From Sporodiniella umbellata (Eukaryota; Mucoromycota; Mucoromycetes; Mucorales; Rhizopodaceae), in the NCBI GenBank assembly GCA_025677835.1, contig JAIXMR010000039.1, positions 1 through 64,000 of the forward strand: a stretch of DNA of 64,000 bases, read 5' to 3'. Position numbers and translations under genes: made by a program. Below the pieces are notes generated by a model. It had not been told where the DNA came from. It did no database searches and saw only the letters and a program-made list of their open reading frames with translations. Positions 31,892 to 44,222 of this stretch are shown piece after piece (position 1 is the stretch's first letter; each line of letters begins with the position of its first letter).

Positions 31892-34075
31892 ATGGACTCA
31901 AAAAAGAGAAAAAGGGCAGACAGCAGCAACCGATTAAAGATTGGAAGGGCCTGTTATACTTGCAGGGCAAAAAAAATCAAGGTACGATTACTAGAGAATA
32001 TGTCTTTTGATAGCTCAAAATATGTTGTTTGTTGTCATAGTGCGATGGATTGCAGCCATGCATGCAGGTAATGATCGACTTTTTTTTTTGAGGTTCATTA
32101 AGCATTTGACTTACCCTTTACTTAGTGCAAAGGTAATTGACCAAAATCTAAAAACTCATTACCAACAAATTGGATAGCCCGAGGGTTATCTTGTTCTTTC
32201 TACAAGGATGGATCTCTAGAAGTTGACAGCAATGAGGAAAGACATTCTTCATTTATGAGTCAAGAACCCTCCACTTCCAAAAAGCAGCCTAATCAACTCT
32301 CTGAATCTGCCATTTTTTTCTCTGAGAGTACAGACGAAAACCACACAAAACTGAAAAGAAAAGGACCAATGTTAGAATCAAGGGTGAGTAACATGCTTGC
32401 CTGTTTAGGAGACGTTTTGAAGAAAACCCCCTCAATGAGCGAGAAAAACCTATTAGATAAGTTATGGCCACCAGCAGGTTCGTTTGGCAATTTCATCACC
32501 TGGACAGTCGAACCTCCTTTACCGACCCGGTACTCTGGATCTATTGAAATGCCTTCAGCAAAAATACAACGTGCACTGCTTGACGTTTTTTTTAAAACAA
32601 AGCACCAAGTTTTATTGTGTATTATACCTTCTTATTTTTACGAACAGCTGGAAGTAAAGGGGCTTTTCATTACTCCGCTTATACTCAACGCTATCTATGC
32701 GCTTTCGGCTCGGTTCGTCAATTTACCTGACTGTCCAAAGCCAGATATATTTTATCACAGGGCTAGAAGATTACTAGATGATTTCATGGATGTTCCGCGT
32801 ACTAGTACAGTTGTTTCAGCTTATCTGCTCAGTCTTTATGAGCCTTCCGCTGACGTCTATCGTCCTGGATCCTACCATTGTCGGCACTGGGAGTTTTCTG
32901 GACTGGCTTTCCGGATGTGTATTGAACTTGGTCTTTACGACGAAAACAATATTGATCCTGCATTAACAGACGTAGAGAAGGAACAGAGAAGGCGCATATT
33001 TTGGGCATGTTATGATCTAGACAAATTTTACAGCGGAGGATGGGAACGACCATGGATGATACAAAGCTCATTTACGAGAACACGCCTACCTGCTCCTCTA
33101 CCTGAAGAGAGTATAGAAGAGCAACTCAACTTGAGAATCCTTATATACAAAATCAAATTTACTCATATGATAGAAAAAGACCTTGAGCTGAAAAATCAGA
33201 ACAGATCCTGTCTAAGTGGATTTTCCGAAGAAAATATATCACAAGAAGACATTTGTCTTGTCTTTACAACGCATTTTAACAGATATATTGAGTTCTTTTA
33301 CTCCTTACCTACTGAGATGATGTGGACACCAACTGTGAATGTATCAATCAGTGACATACTGCAACTTCCAAAGCCACTGCCTACCATCGCACATTTCCAT
33401 CTCTACTTTCATGTTGTACTTGTAGAATTGTTAACAAAGATACCTGCTAACGATTCTAACAGGCATCAGTTAAGAGTCGCAGCTGCAACCATTACTCAAC
33501 TCTCATACTATCTTTGTCAAGAACCCTCCCATATAATCAAGCTTGACTTTATCGCACATACACTTATTCATGCTATAAAAATACATATGCTTTATTTGGA
33601 AGGTCCTGACGATGTCTCAGTACGGCAGGGTTGGCTTTTGTTTTATAGGAGTATCTACTGCTTACAACAACTAAGCAAATACGTCAATATCCCGAACTGT
33701 CAGAAGTTTCTACAGCAAGTATATCATGTATATGGTATAGACATGTCTGAGCCTTTTCTGAATCCAAACGGTCCTTTTGAGAGAGAGACTGACACGAATG
33801 CTTTTGAAAATCAACCCGAAGTTTTTCAAGATCTTACAGTGGGATATCTAGGCCCTATTTTCCAATACCACCAACCCCCGGCTTATATGCAGAGTAGCCT
33901 ATGGCCTCCGTCAAAACCTTCAATAAACACAGATGTCATAGTCCCTAGCCAGCTCAACAAATCCCCTGACAACATACTAAGAAGACAGGTCATAGATGCT
34001 CAAACACAACAATCAAAAACAAGTATTTACCCTTCTCAAGACGACTACGACAAAACAATGAACAGTTACTTGTAA
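31892..34075 (+). CDS. Zn2Cys6 fungal-specific transcription factor with micro-exon
   Basis: Gal4-class regulator. The N-terminal binuclear zinc cluster is assembled from four exons: 31,892-31,981, 32,041-32,067, a 7-nt exon 32,126-32,132 and 32,178-34,075. The joined cysteines fit C-x2-C-x6-C-x5-C-x2-C-x6-C exactly (residues 21, 24, 31, 37, 40, 47), which supports the splicing. Two of these cysteines depend on the short exons. The large last exon carries the fungal_trans (middle homology) domain, with KGLFITPLILNAIYALSAR, YHCRHWEFSGLAFRMCIELG and EKEQRRRIFWACYDLDKF. The start is the ATG at 31,892, a basic KKRKR stretch that could be a nuclear signal. The target pathway is unknown. The C-terminal region is Gln/Pro/Ser rich. 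Confidence 0.93.
32126..32132 (+). other. 7-nt micro-exon of the Zn2Cys6 gene
   Basis: TGCAAAG lies between an AG acceptor (CTTAG) and a GTAATT donor. It supplies the fifth cysteine codon, a lysine codon and the first base of the next alanine codon. Leaving it out destroys the C-x2-C-x6-C spacing of the zinc cluster and shifts the frame. Confidence 0.85.
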
Positions 34076-35225
34076 ATTGGCTTTTACTGCTATTGATGCT
34101 GAGCTCAACACAAACTAGTGGTTTGTATTGTATCGTAAAACAATAAAAAATAAGCCTTGGTGGGTCTGGGCTAACTAAAGAATACGTAAACTGGATAGTG
34201 CCTACAAATATCCTCTGTTTATTTTATCTACTGCTAGTTTTCAAGTAGCGATTGGTATAGAGTTGTGATTCTTGCAGGCTTTTAAACTGTCTCTTTAGTA
34301 TTTATCTATCTTTTTTTTTTTTTGGAATTTATGTAGATTAAGCACCACACAAAATATCGAACTCACATAGCTAGATTGTTAAAAGGACTATTTGGTCTAC
34401 GAGTCAATAGCCTAATAGTTCAAACTCTGATGGTTTAACAACTGTGTTGATGGTGTAAATAGTTGACTTTTACTATAAGACATACTCATAGCTATCCTCA
34501 GATTGATTTTTTTTACTCTAATTATCTATCCCTCAAATGTTGATCGGTCTCTGCTATTTTTTTCTAGTAAGACTGACATATATTCGTGGTTTACAAAGTG
34601 ATGGATCGCCGATCTTTTTTTTTCTTAATAAAGTTTTATTGTGTGCCATTTTCAGCCCAAAAATAGTAATATCAGTCAGACTAGGAGAATGGAGTTAAAA
34701 GGTTAATAGTATTCAGCTATGGTGAATAGAATCGTTTCCAAACATGCTCTTTTTTTTAAGAAAAAAAAAGGAACAAGAGCTATATGCAACCTTGTTCTAA
34801 GATTCAAGTAGTTATCTTTGTGATTACTAGTACCAATAGCTATCAATTAGAAGTAGTTTTTTAACATCACTGTTCGAAAAGTGGTCAAAGGGAGATATAT
34901 TAGGTTTAAATGTAACTGAGTCATTCAAATTGTGAAAAACTTAAACACAGTCTTGTATATTACTTTCCCATGCAAATTTGTATCGACATGTTTGCTATTA
35001 GGCTTTTGAAGTATATGGGGAGAGGTTTGCTGAGACGTTGTATCGTACTATTTTTTTTCTTTTCTTTTTTTGAGCCTTCTCTCTTAATTGTTACAGCACT
35101 TGCCGAATCAGCAGGACGCGCACTGTGACTTTTGAAGCAAAAAAAAAAAAAAAAGAAAAAAAAAGCGCTACGCGATTTTAGATTTTTTTTTTTCAAAAGG
35201 AAAATATACAAACACACATATCTAC
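34076..35225. other. Intergenic between the Zn2Cys6 gene and RAD5
   Basis: About 1.15 kb of AT-rich DNA with repeated CTAGTA/TAGTTGT-like short words and poly-A tracts near 34,760 and 35,150. No gene is supported. Confidence 0.55.
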
Positions 35226-38200
35226 ATGGCCAAAAGAGTCAGAAATGAGCTTGCTTTTGATTCTCTGAGATCCGTTTTAGGAGACATCCCAGAGAGCACT
35301 TGTGAGGCTCTGTTGCACAAAACAAATAACAACGTTGAGGAAGCCATTGAGCTTTATTTCACTAACCCAACATCTATTGTTACCGCAAAAAAAGCAAAGC
35401 CGATCCGATTCAACATTGGCGAGATAGTAATCACCGGTACTTCATTTAATCTCATTATCGCTGAATGTCCAATAACGATCATTAGGTTGGTCCTTATATG
35501 CTGGCAAAAGCCCGGTTCAAGAAGGAGATAAAATAGAGATAATAAAAGACAAAAAAATAACCGACACATCAAACAGAATTGTCCGGTTCAATTGTAATGG
35601 AGCAACCATTGGTCGACTACCTAAAGAAATCGCAAACTACATATCAGTCCTGATAGATTTGGATATTTGTCAGTTTGAGGGGTCTGTTGTATGGAGCCCA
35701 CCACAGTTAAAAATTGGCGAAGACATAATATTAACAATACAATGCTTTGTATTGACAAGCGCCATGAAAGTTGACTCATTTATGAATGAGTTTAATCCTT
35801 CAAAAAGAAAAAAGCAAATCGGTGATGATCTTGACGAGATAAAAACACTACGGAAAACGTCGTTAATTCAAATGTTTCGAAACTTGGGTATAAACCCGGT
35901 TCGTTCGACCATTAGAGATACTTTAGGTGGAGACAGTTCATGGGATGCAATGCTGCAAAGCGTAAATACAAAAGAAGAGGCTCCTATGGAAGAGGAAGAG
36001 GATCTACAAGGGCCAGACGAGGAAGGGAATAAAGAAGTATCAGACGATCAACTCAATACAATTTACGAAAAATCGCGAATTTTTGACGACCACATTACGC
36101 CTATGCAGCAGCCGGACACGCTTTCTATACAGCTTAAAGAATACCAACAAAGAGCCCTTACGTGGATGACGAGAAAGGAAGCACTTCATCAAGACGAGTA
36201 TGATATTGATATGCGTGCCATGCATCCGCTATGGGAAGAGTATTGTTTTCCTAACAAGGAATCTGAATATACCTTTTTTTATTTTAATCCATATACAGGT
36301 AATCAAAATATCAAAACGTATAATCAGATGAACTTACAGTGCATTTAATTATAGGGGAATTGAGTTTAGAGTTCCCAGAAGCTAACTCGCAAGAAAGAGG
36401 GGGTATATTGGCTGACGGTAAATAGACAGGATAGAAAAAATAGAATGAAACTAAATTTTACTCTCAACAGAAATGGGTCTTGGAAAGACAATTGAGATGC
36501 TGAGTTTAATGCACTGTAATCGGTATAAAAAAGGAGAAGAGATACCAAGGAGCGGATCTATCAAAAATTCGCCCACTAGTGTTGTAGTTTGTCCAGTATC
36601 CTTGTTAGCACAATGGCGCGATGAAATAATTAAGGGTTCAAAGCCAGGCACTATAAAGGTGGAGGTGTATTATGGAGACGATCGGTCGGCAACACTGGCA
36701 AAGCGACTATGTAAGTGGGACGGCTCTGCACCTGACGTGCTAGTCACCACTTATGGTACATTGATGAATGAGTGGTGCCAGCTTGATAAAGGCGTTCCAG
36801 AAAAAACCGCACTTTATAACATTGATTTTTGGCGTGTGATTCTGGACGAAGCTCATCAAATAAAAAATCCTGCAAGCAAGACAGCGCAAGCGTGTAGGGA
36901 TATACGGGCTACCAGACGATGGGCAGTGACAGGGACACCCATTCAAAACAAATTAGACGATCTTTACTCACTAATCAGATTCTTGAAACACGAACCCTGG
37001 GCTAACCGATCATTTTGGAAAACCTTTATCACAATACCGTTTGAAAAAAAAGACCCCGCAGCAATATCGGCTGTACAGACCGTGCTTGAGCCTATTGTTT
37101 TGCGTCGAACAAAAAACATGAAGGATTCGAGAGGCCAACCTATGGTACTTTTGCCGTCTAAAACAATAGGTGTGGAATATCTTGCATTTTCACCTGAAGA
37201 ACAGGATATATACGATGCTGTTTACAGTGACTCTGAGACTAAATTTTCGTATTTTTGTCAAGCCGGCCAGCTAGGAAAGAATTATGCTTCTATATTTCAG
37301 TTGCTAATAAGACTGCGACAAATTTGCTGTCACCCTTATCTTATGCTTCAAAACGCATACAAGACAGGCACCAAAGAAATTAAAAGTGAAGGCCAAGATG
37401 TGCTTTTAGAAAATTTAATTGCTGGACACTACAAAAAGCCATTCTCTCCCTCAGAAAACAATGAACACACCTATCGATTAAGCGTTTTGCAAAATCTTCT
37501 ATCCATGCAACAGAATGGTATTTCTGCAACCGATTCTGTAACCAAGGCCATAACTGAGAATAGTCTTCCAGCAGTACCTGACGAGTGTCCTATCTGTTTT
37601 GAATCGCCAGATTCAATGATTGCTATGCCTTGTATGCACATGGCTTGCCGACCGTGCGTCATGGACTATTTCCAGGTAAAAAAAAAAAGAGAGAGAGAGA
37701 GAAACAAAAGACCATATGTCCCAGTTAATGACTCAAATGTTAATGTAGAAAAAAGAAAACAAAGGGCTACCAGGCGATTGCCCTTTGTGTCGGGCTGGAC
37801 CTATTTTACCAAATCAACTATTAGAAATAGCTCAAGAACGTGATAAAACACAGGATACACAAAGAATAGACGTCCGTAAAGCAGTTGGTGGTTACAAACC
37901 ATCCACTAAGATACGTGCCCTTATCAAGCTATTACATCAATATCAGCAAGAAGGCCACAAAACAGTTGTGTTTTCTCAATTCACTAGCTTTTTAGACCTT
38001 ATTGGTGAAGCATTAGACTATGAGAAGATTGATTTCACCAGACTTGACGGTTCGCATAGTCAGGCACAAAGAGAAAAAGTGCTTTCTACTTTCTCAAAAG
38101 TAGATGCGAATGGAATCGCTGTTTTACTCATCAGTCTAAGGGCAGGTGGTGTAGGGTTAAACCTGACATGCGCAAGTCGTGTGGTAATGATGGTAAGATA

Positions 38201-38479
38201 ATGCACAGGAGAGAGAAAAAGTCGGTCAACTAAACAGTTAAACAATAGGATCCCTGGTGGAATTTTGCTATTGAAGCGCAAGCCATTGACCGTGTTCATA
38301 GACTAGGACAGCTAAAAAATGTTGAGGTGACACGATTCGTGATGAAAGGAACAGTTGAAGAACGCATATTGGAGATTCAAGATTCCAAACATACCCTCGC
38401 GAATAATCTGTATACATCTAGAGATGAATCCAAGAACCGCAAAATGCATGAGTTGAAACTTCTTTTTAGTAAAAAATAA
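35226..38479 (+). CDS. RAD5: RAD5-type DNA helicase and ubiquitin ligase
   Basis: SNF2-family ATPase and RING E3 ligase for error-free DNA damage tolerance (PCNA polyubiquitination, fork regression; HLTF in animals). Domain order: a CUE/UBA-like N-terminus ([20 protein letters not shown]), a HIRAN domain ([19 protein letters not shown]), then the helicase core. The core shows [20 protein letters not shown] (Walker A), [12 protein letters not shown] and [21 protein letters not shown]3HC4 RING ([20 protein letters not shown]...CPLC) lies in the second half. The last motifs are [29 protein letters not shown] and [10 protein letters not shown]. Introns: 35,437-35,485, 36,299-36,354, 36,418-36,470, 37,676-37,748 and 38,193-38,248. 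Length is normal. It converges with PRP4 and the stops are 27 bp apart. Confidence 0.94.
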
Positions 38480-38506
38480 AAGCATAATGTACATATTTGT
38501 ATGCAT

Positions 38507-40686
38507 CTAAACAACAAGGTTTTCGTCGGCCCAAAGCTTAAATGTACGATCGAAGCCAGTAGACGCGATATAATTGTTGTCTTTTTGTTATATAAAGAGA
38601 AAAATGAGATAAAGTAAAACGAGGACATTGAAGCTTACCATCAGAAATGTCAACGCCCATTACTTTGCCTTCATGGCCGTCTAAACTCTTGATTAGTCTA
38701 AAATCGTCTCCAGACCAGATCTTCACACATCCATCGTAACCTGAAGTAGTGAGGTATAAGCCGGCAATATTGCTAGGGTCTGCCGGACTATTGTTATTAG
38801 TTCCAGGAATGCCTTTACTATATTTGACATCAGAAACAAGTGACTGATGGGCGGATATAGTGTATAGATTTCTTAGTGTACGAATGTCCCATATTTTAAC
38901 AGAGTTGTCGGCACTCGAGGTTGCTAAATGGTAACTAAAGTGGTGTTAGCATCAGTAAAGCATCCTTAGCTTTGCTATTCTGTTACCCGTTAGGCGACCA
39001 ACTCAAACCTAATATGTCTTTGATATGGCCTTCAAGTGTCATAGAAGACCTTCCTGTCCTCGTATCCCAAACTCTTCCCACTGCATCTAAACCGCTATAC
39101 GTATAGAGATTAGTTGAGAGTCAAAGATGTTGTATGAGGTGTATTACCCTGTAGCAACAAGACTACCATCTGTCTGAAATGAGATAGCATATACTTCTCT
39201 AGCATGACCCTCTTGCAATAAGAGTTCTTGCGTAGTCTCTACATCCCAAAGACGCCAAGTGCCGTCGAAACTTGCACTACCTAAATATTTTCCTGACGGG
39301 TGGAATCCAATACGAGCTACGCGGCCAGCGTGACCAGTTAATGTGGCAATAGGCGTTTCTCTATAAAAAAAAAAAAAAAAAAAAAATCAATCTCTAGAAA
39401 TAAAACCGTTGTCTACTTTTCTAAGCTCCATAATCTGATCAAACCATCAGCAGCTCCTGTAGCTAGGTTAAGTACGCTCTTTTCCAAGCTGATAGTTGAC
39501 TCAGGGTGAAAGGCAACACCCCCTACTTTATCGTTGTGTCCTTTTAATGTCATAATGGGCTCACACTTAGGCACACTCCATATTTTACAAAGACCCGACC
39601 AAGCGCCTGTCACTAACATCTTTGAGTCAGGACTAAAAGCACATTGAGCTACAGGTCGATCGTCAGTAATTTGGGAAGACCAGTTCACATAGCCCTATTT
39701 TTTTTTTTTTTTAAAAAAAAAAGATAAATATAACAAACGAGTCAACTTGTTATCGCCACATAGCAACGTATGCTTACTTTCACTTTTTGGTGAAGCTCTT
39801 TTCTACTTGCTTTTAGTAGTGACAGTGGAATTGTCTCTTCAATCTTTTGACGTTGATTACGTGCCTTAGCTCTAACAAAATTTCAGCAAGAAAATAATAT
39901 AAAATCAATTATTTAGTACTATCTTTTGTACCTTGGCAAAGAATACTTGGTCATAAACCGTCTTGCTTCAAGAAGCTCTGCAGACCCTGGTGTGAAAAAC
40001 TCTTCCTCTGTCTAAAAATACAGTTATTTTTTTGTTATTTTTTTTTTTTTTTATCACAAAGGCTTGTTCAGTCATATCCTCTATTTCTTTTTCTGTTACC
40101 TCATCTTCGTCATCCTTGGCTTCTTCTTCATTTACGACAGACTTTCCTTCTAATTTCGACAATAAATATCGCAAACGATCGCGACGATCTCCAGGCTACA
40201 CAATGACAAAAGGTGAGATTTCAACTTTCGTGCATGTAATGAGCTTACACCTTCACCAAAAAGACACTGCGGCTCTTCCAGATCTCTAAGTCTTTGACGT
40301 ACACGTCCATCGTCGGTAGGCACAGCAAGTGAAAAGGCACGTTTTCTTCTATCAAATTCGTCCAGTACTTCGGTATCTGCATCTCCAGATTTGATCGAAT
40401 AAGCGGGCTCAGTAGTTTCCGCTGTATATGTAGGTGTATATATTTAAGTGTAGGTTTTTTTTTTTTTTTTTTTTTTTTTTTGAAAAGAAAAACAAAAATC
40501 AGCCTCGACAAAAGAAGTAAAAAGAATTATGCATTTACTTAAAGCATCCAAATCGATTCCTCCTTCTGACTGTGTTACACTTTCTTCAATGCGTGGTCTT
40601 TTAACTGAATCTTGACCTTCCAGAGAACCAAAATAAACACGACTTTTTGCTGTTGTTTGGGCTGCTGGGGCTTGATCGTTGCTCAT
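38507..40686 (-). CDS. PRP4: U4/U6 snRNP protein PRP4 (PRPF4), WD40
   Basis: Component of the spliceosomal U4/U6.U5 tri-snRNP, required to assemble and hold U4/U6. The N-terminal PRP4/PSP domain has [17 protein letters not shown] and [19 protein letters not shown]. Then come an acidic stretch, [20 protein letters not shown] and [20 protein letters not shown]. Seven WD40 repeats follow, such as [27 protein letters not shown]-type blades, [36 protein letters not shown] and [18 protein letters not shown]. The final repeat ends [15 protein letters not shown] at 38,507. The gene begins [14 protein letters not shown] at 40,686. Introns are short except for poly-T-filled ones near 40,450-40,535. Length and order fit the family. 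Confidence 0.93.
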
Positions 40687-40906
40687 TTCCTAAAATTGCT
40701 GAAGAAGAGTAAGAATAAAAAATTGCGCTGACCTCACGGAAAATTTTCAGCTGTAAGCAACTTTGAGACCAAACTGAATTTAAAATGCTGACATACAAAA
40801 ACAGCTATAGCTCGATTGGGCTCAATTAATGGACCACAAGCTTCAAGTGTTGATTTACGCTTTCAATAAGAAAATAATATTTACTAGTGATGAGTAAGGT
40901 TATGAA

Positions 40907-40940
<34 letters not shown>

Positions 40941-41588
40941 GGTTTCTTATTTGAATGAGTTTTGTTTTTTTATAGGGCTTTGTTCAGAAAAGAGACATTA
41001 AGAAAACAAGCCTCCGCTTTTGTTGTCGCAAGGTCTGCATTATAAACAAATATAAAAACTATAGGTAAAGCGAATATAGACGTCCGATAAAAATCTTGGC
41101 TTGAGCCACTTTATGGGGCTAGAACAAAAAAAGTCCCCCAAAAAAAAAAACAAGGCTATCCTTTTCATTACGCTTTTTTTTTTAGCTTTCAAACAAAACA
41201 TCCCACTATAAACTAGATAGCATATTCTGAATTAAATTAGTAGTTTTCCCAGCTTTAGTCTGTTTTTTTTTTTGTGTAAAGAGCGATATATTATTTCTTT
41301 ATGGATAGGTTGTTTGGTATACTTTGCGACATGTTTTCTCAACAATCTGTACAAGTCTAGAGCCAGGGATTTTGAGGAATGCTAAAGAACCCTCGGTATA
41401 TAAAACAAGCATTGATGTTGGTAATATTCTCCTAAAGAAAAGAAGGTTTAGAGCGTACGAAAAGCCAATTTATCGAGCTTTATTTTTCCAGCTTCGTTTG
41501 CGGGTATTCTTTTTACTGAAAACAGCCGAGTTATACTTTTATATTCCCTAGAGTAGAACAAAATAACAGAAAAAAAACAGTCCAAGAC
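40687..41588. other. Intergenic upstream of PRP4
   Basis: About 900 bp. It includes a T-run of about 29 nt near 40,910 and several more homopolymer runs; no supported gene. Confidence 0.5.
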
Positions 41589-41883
41589 TTACTCTTTGGG
41601 TTCTTTAGGAGTCCTGCTGCTTGCAGCTTCTCATTAGTACTCTTGACTGTAGACTAGATACAAATAAGAGTGGTGTTAGATAGCTTGCACCGTGAGATAG
41701 TCTGGTCTTTGCCCAAACAAACCAAAGTTCATTAGTTGCACGTTGAGGCTTTAGATGCCGATTTGAGTCGGAGATGTCTGTATTACGTCCACTGTAGGTA
41801 ACTTGATAGGAACCAATGTCAGTATCCTTTTCAGGTGTTATTCTGAGCCGTTGAATTTCTCTTGTTGATAGCCTCAAGGCCAT
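41589..41883 (-). CDS. Small hypothetical protein, possible two-exon gene
   Basis: No family recognised. One frame begins MALRLSTREIQRLRITPEKD at 41,883 and continues through SDSNRHLKPQRATNELW. A branch-like CTATCTAAC box and TATCTAG acceptor (+ strand near 41,655-41,685) suggest a second exon, STVKSTNEKLQAAGLLKNPK, ending at TAA 41,589-41,591. The donor is unclear (a GTTTGG site would keep the frame), so the junction is a guess. The protein would be about 75-85 residues and charged, and the gene is divergent from the esterase at 42,073. Confidence that it is a gene is low. Confidence 0.35.
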
Positions 41884-42072
41884 GGAACATAACGGACGCT
41901 TTCTTTTTGACTGAGTCTATTGACAGTTTTTCCAACCAATAGGGTAATCTTAAAAAATAAAACCGAATCTGTAAATAAATAGAATAAAGTCCGATAATAG
42001 GCAAAATAAGGTGAATAACAATAAAAGAGTAAAAAGGAATTTTTATTATTTTATTTCTTTTTGAATTGCTGC

Positions 42073-42785
42073 ATGCTCCTTAATGTTAAAAAGCTAGAAA
42101 AAGTCGTTCACTCGATACAATCAAAACCCAAAAGCACGGCGCAACGTCAATTCAAACTTCCTCTTTTGAGGAAAAAGTCCACAGTGGCCACATCAAAAAA
42201 AAATAAGACTTTTATGAAAGATTATTTAATATGGGCTGGACTACTCTATTCTATCAATGCCTCTGCTTTTTCCACTATCTATAATTATTATATTACGGGT
42301 AAACTGAGCTCGATAATAATTCTACAGGATTCTTATCACTATTATCTATTTTTGTTTCTTTACATCCAAAAGGCCCGCCAGCCAAGTCGTGGTCACTTCT
42401 TTCGGATATCACGTTTAAAAGTGTCCACCATTTTATTGATAAAACCAGCTCACTCACAGTAGAAGATGTTCAAAAACTGAGCACAACATTAAAGCCGCCA
42501 GTCTCGCCTTTTCTTAAACGTACAAAATTTGTCGTGCCCAAAGAATATCGCCAAAGAGCGGGTGAACTGCTAGAAAGTATGCTAACTCCGGATGAAAAGC
42601 AGCGTGTTGGGTGGGACTGGAATCAAAAGCGTGAAGAAGAGCCAGAGTTGAAAGGTGAATGGCTTCAGAACGGAACGCCTACAGAAAGTGTTGTGCTTTA
42701 TTTGCATGGGGGTGCCTATTACATATGCAATTATCAGATGTATAGACCATTTCTTTCCAAGTTGATCAAAGTAAAAGAATGAAGA

Positions 42786-42819
<34 letters not shown>

Positions 42820-44049
42820 AGAAAAGCTTATTGATTTTAAAGTATTCCAATTGCCGTACGTGTTCTTTCAATTATAGACTAGCTCCACAACGCCCATTCC
42901 CAGCGGCCCTTGAAGATTCTCTGGCTACCTACCTTTATTTGATCGATCCGCCCAAAGATATAAAGCCAATTGATCCTAAAAACATTGTCATCTCAGGAGA
43001 CTCTGCTGGTGGAGGTCTTACGATGGCACTTCTTTTGGCTATCCGTGATGCTAGAATAACACCTCCGGGAGGTGCTATGCCTATTTCGCCTTGGTAAGAC
43101 CAACTTTATTTATTCTTGTACCTAGGGAAAACTTGTAAGAAGCTTATTTTTCTTTGTGTTTATGTTCTATAGGGTGGATTTGACACATTCACTTCCATCG
43201 ATTCTCACCAACATGCTCACAGATTTTCTTCCTGCGACAGGATTTAAACACGCACCTTCTCCGGCATTAGATTACAGCCAGCTTCCTCAGAGACAGCAAG
43301 ACAGCAAAACGCTGAGCAAGATCAAGGAAAAGTCAGATAAGGCTAAACGTCGACTTAAAGCAACTGTCTCAAATCCTGACGAGAACCGTGCTTCCATTGG
43401 ACCGATGGGTATTCCAGTGCCGCCTTCGGAGAATGATGAAGAGATGTACCGCATTCAATTTTATGCACCAAACGATGCTCTCAAGATACCAATGGTAAGC
43501 CCCATCTTTGACCGCAAACGGCTAAGAGGGCTTCCGCCTTTACTGATTGTAAGGAATGACTGGAGTAGCTGTGTGGGAGCTACGCTAATGTTTACTTTAT
43601 TTTTTTGGTAGCAATGTGGAAAGTCGGAAAGATTAAGAGACGAGTCGCTTTACCTTTCATTGGAGGCTTCAGGAACATTTCGCAATAATGACGAAGAGGA
43701 TTACGGCAAGCCGACAACGGTGACGCTTGAGGTCTACGAAGACCAGCCACATGTGTTTCAGATCATGTTTATAACCACTAAACCTACAAAGAGAGCTACT
43801 AAAAATTTAGCCAGCTTTGTGTGCGAGGTCACTGGGCCGCCTTTGGAAAGTCCAGCGTACTTTCCTTCCGAAAAGCATCTGACGGTGAAGGAAATATGCC
43901 CTCGTGGAAAGACGACCGAGGCTACTGAAGAACTTCTCAAGCATGTAGACTCGAGTACATGGAGCGAATGGAAAAAGCGGCTAGACAGACCTAGTCTTAA
44001 AGAGAGAGTGGATGAGGTCACTCGGTTTTGCAATGGATTAAGCAAATAA
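42073..44049 (+). CDS. Membrane-anchored alpha/beta hydrolase (HSL-type esterase)
   Basis: Serine esterase of the alpha/beta-hydrolase-3 group; related fungal enzymes act on steryl or other lipophilic acetates, but the substrate here is unknown. Near the N-terminus a hydrophobic segment (DYLIWAGLLYSINASAFSTI) could anchor it in a membrane. The oxyanion motif is YLHGGAYY and the nucleophile elbow ISGDSAGGGLTMALLL; the histidine is probably DQPHVFQI. A long charged insertion (LSKIKEKSDKAKRRLKAT) sits between elbow and histidine. Introns: near 42,300-42,370, 42,771-42,842 (contains a 32-nt A run), 43,095-43,172 and 43,548-43,611. Start is ATG 42,073, since the longer frame begins with TTG. Unlike the 15.3-kb esterase this one keeps HGG. 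Confidence 0.87.
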
Positions 44050-44222
44050 CAAACAAATCATATTAATAAAGAGAAACTTGCTGAATGACACTCGTCCAAT
44101 CAATACCACTTGATTTCTTTTTTTTTTTTTTTTTTTTGCATAAATTTTACATGAGAATATAAAGAGTTTGTTTTTCTGTCTTTTGTTGCTTTGTTTTTCT
44201 TTACAAAATCATACTAAATAAA

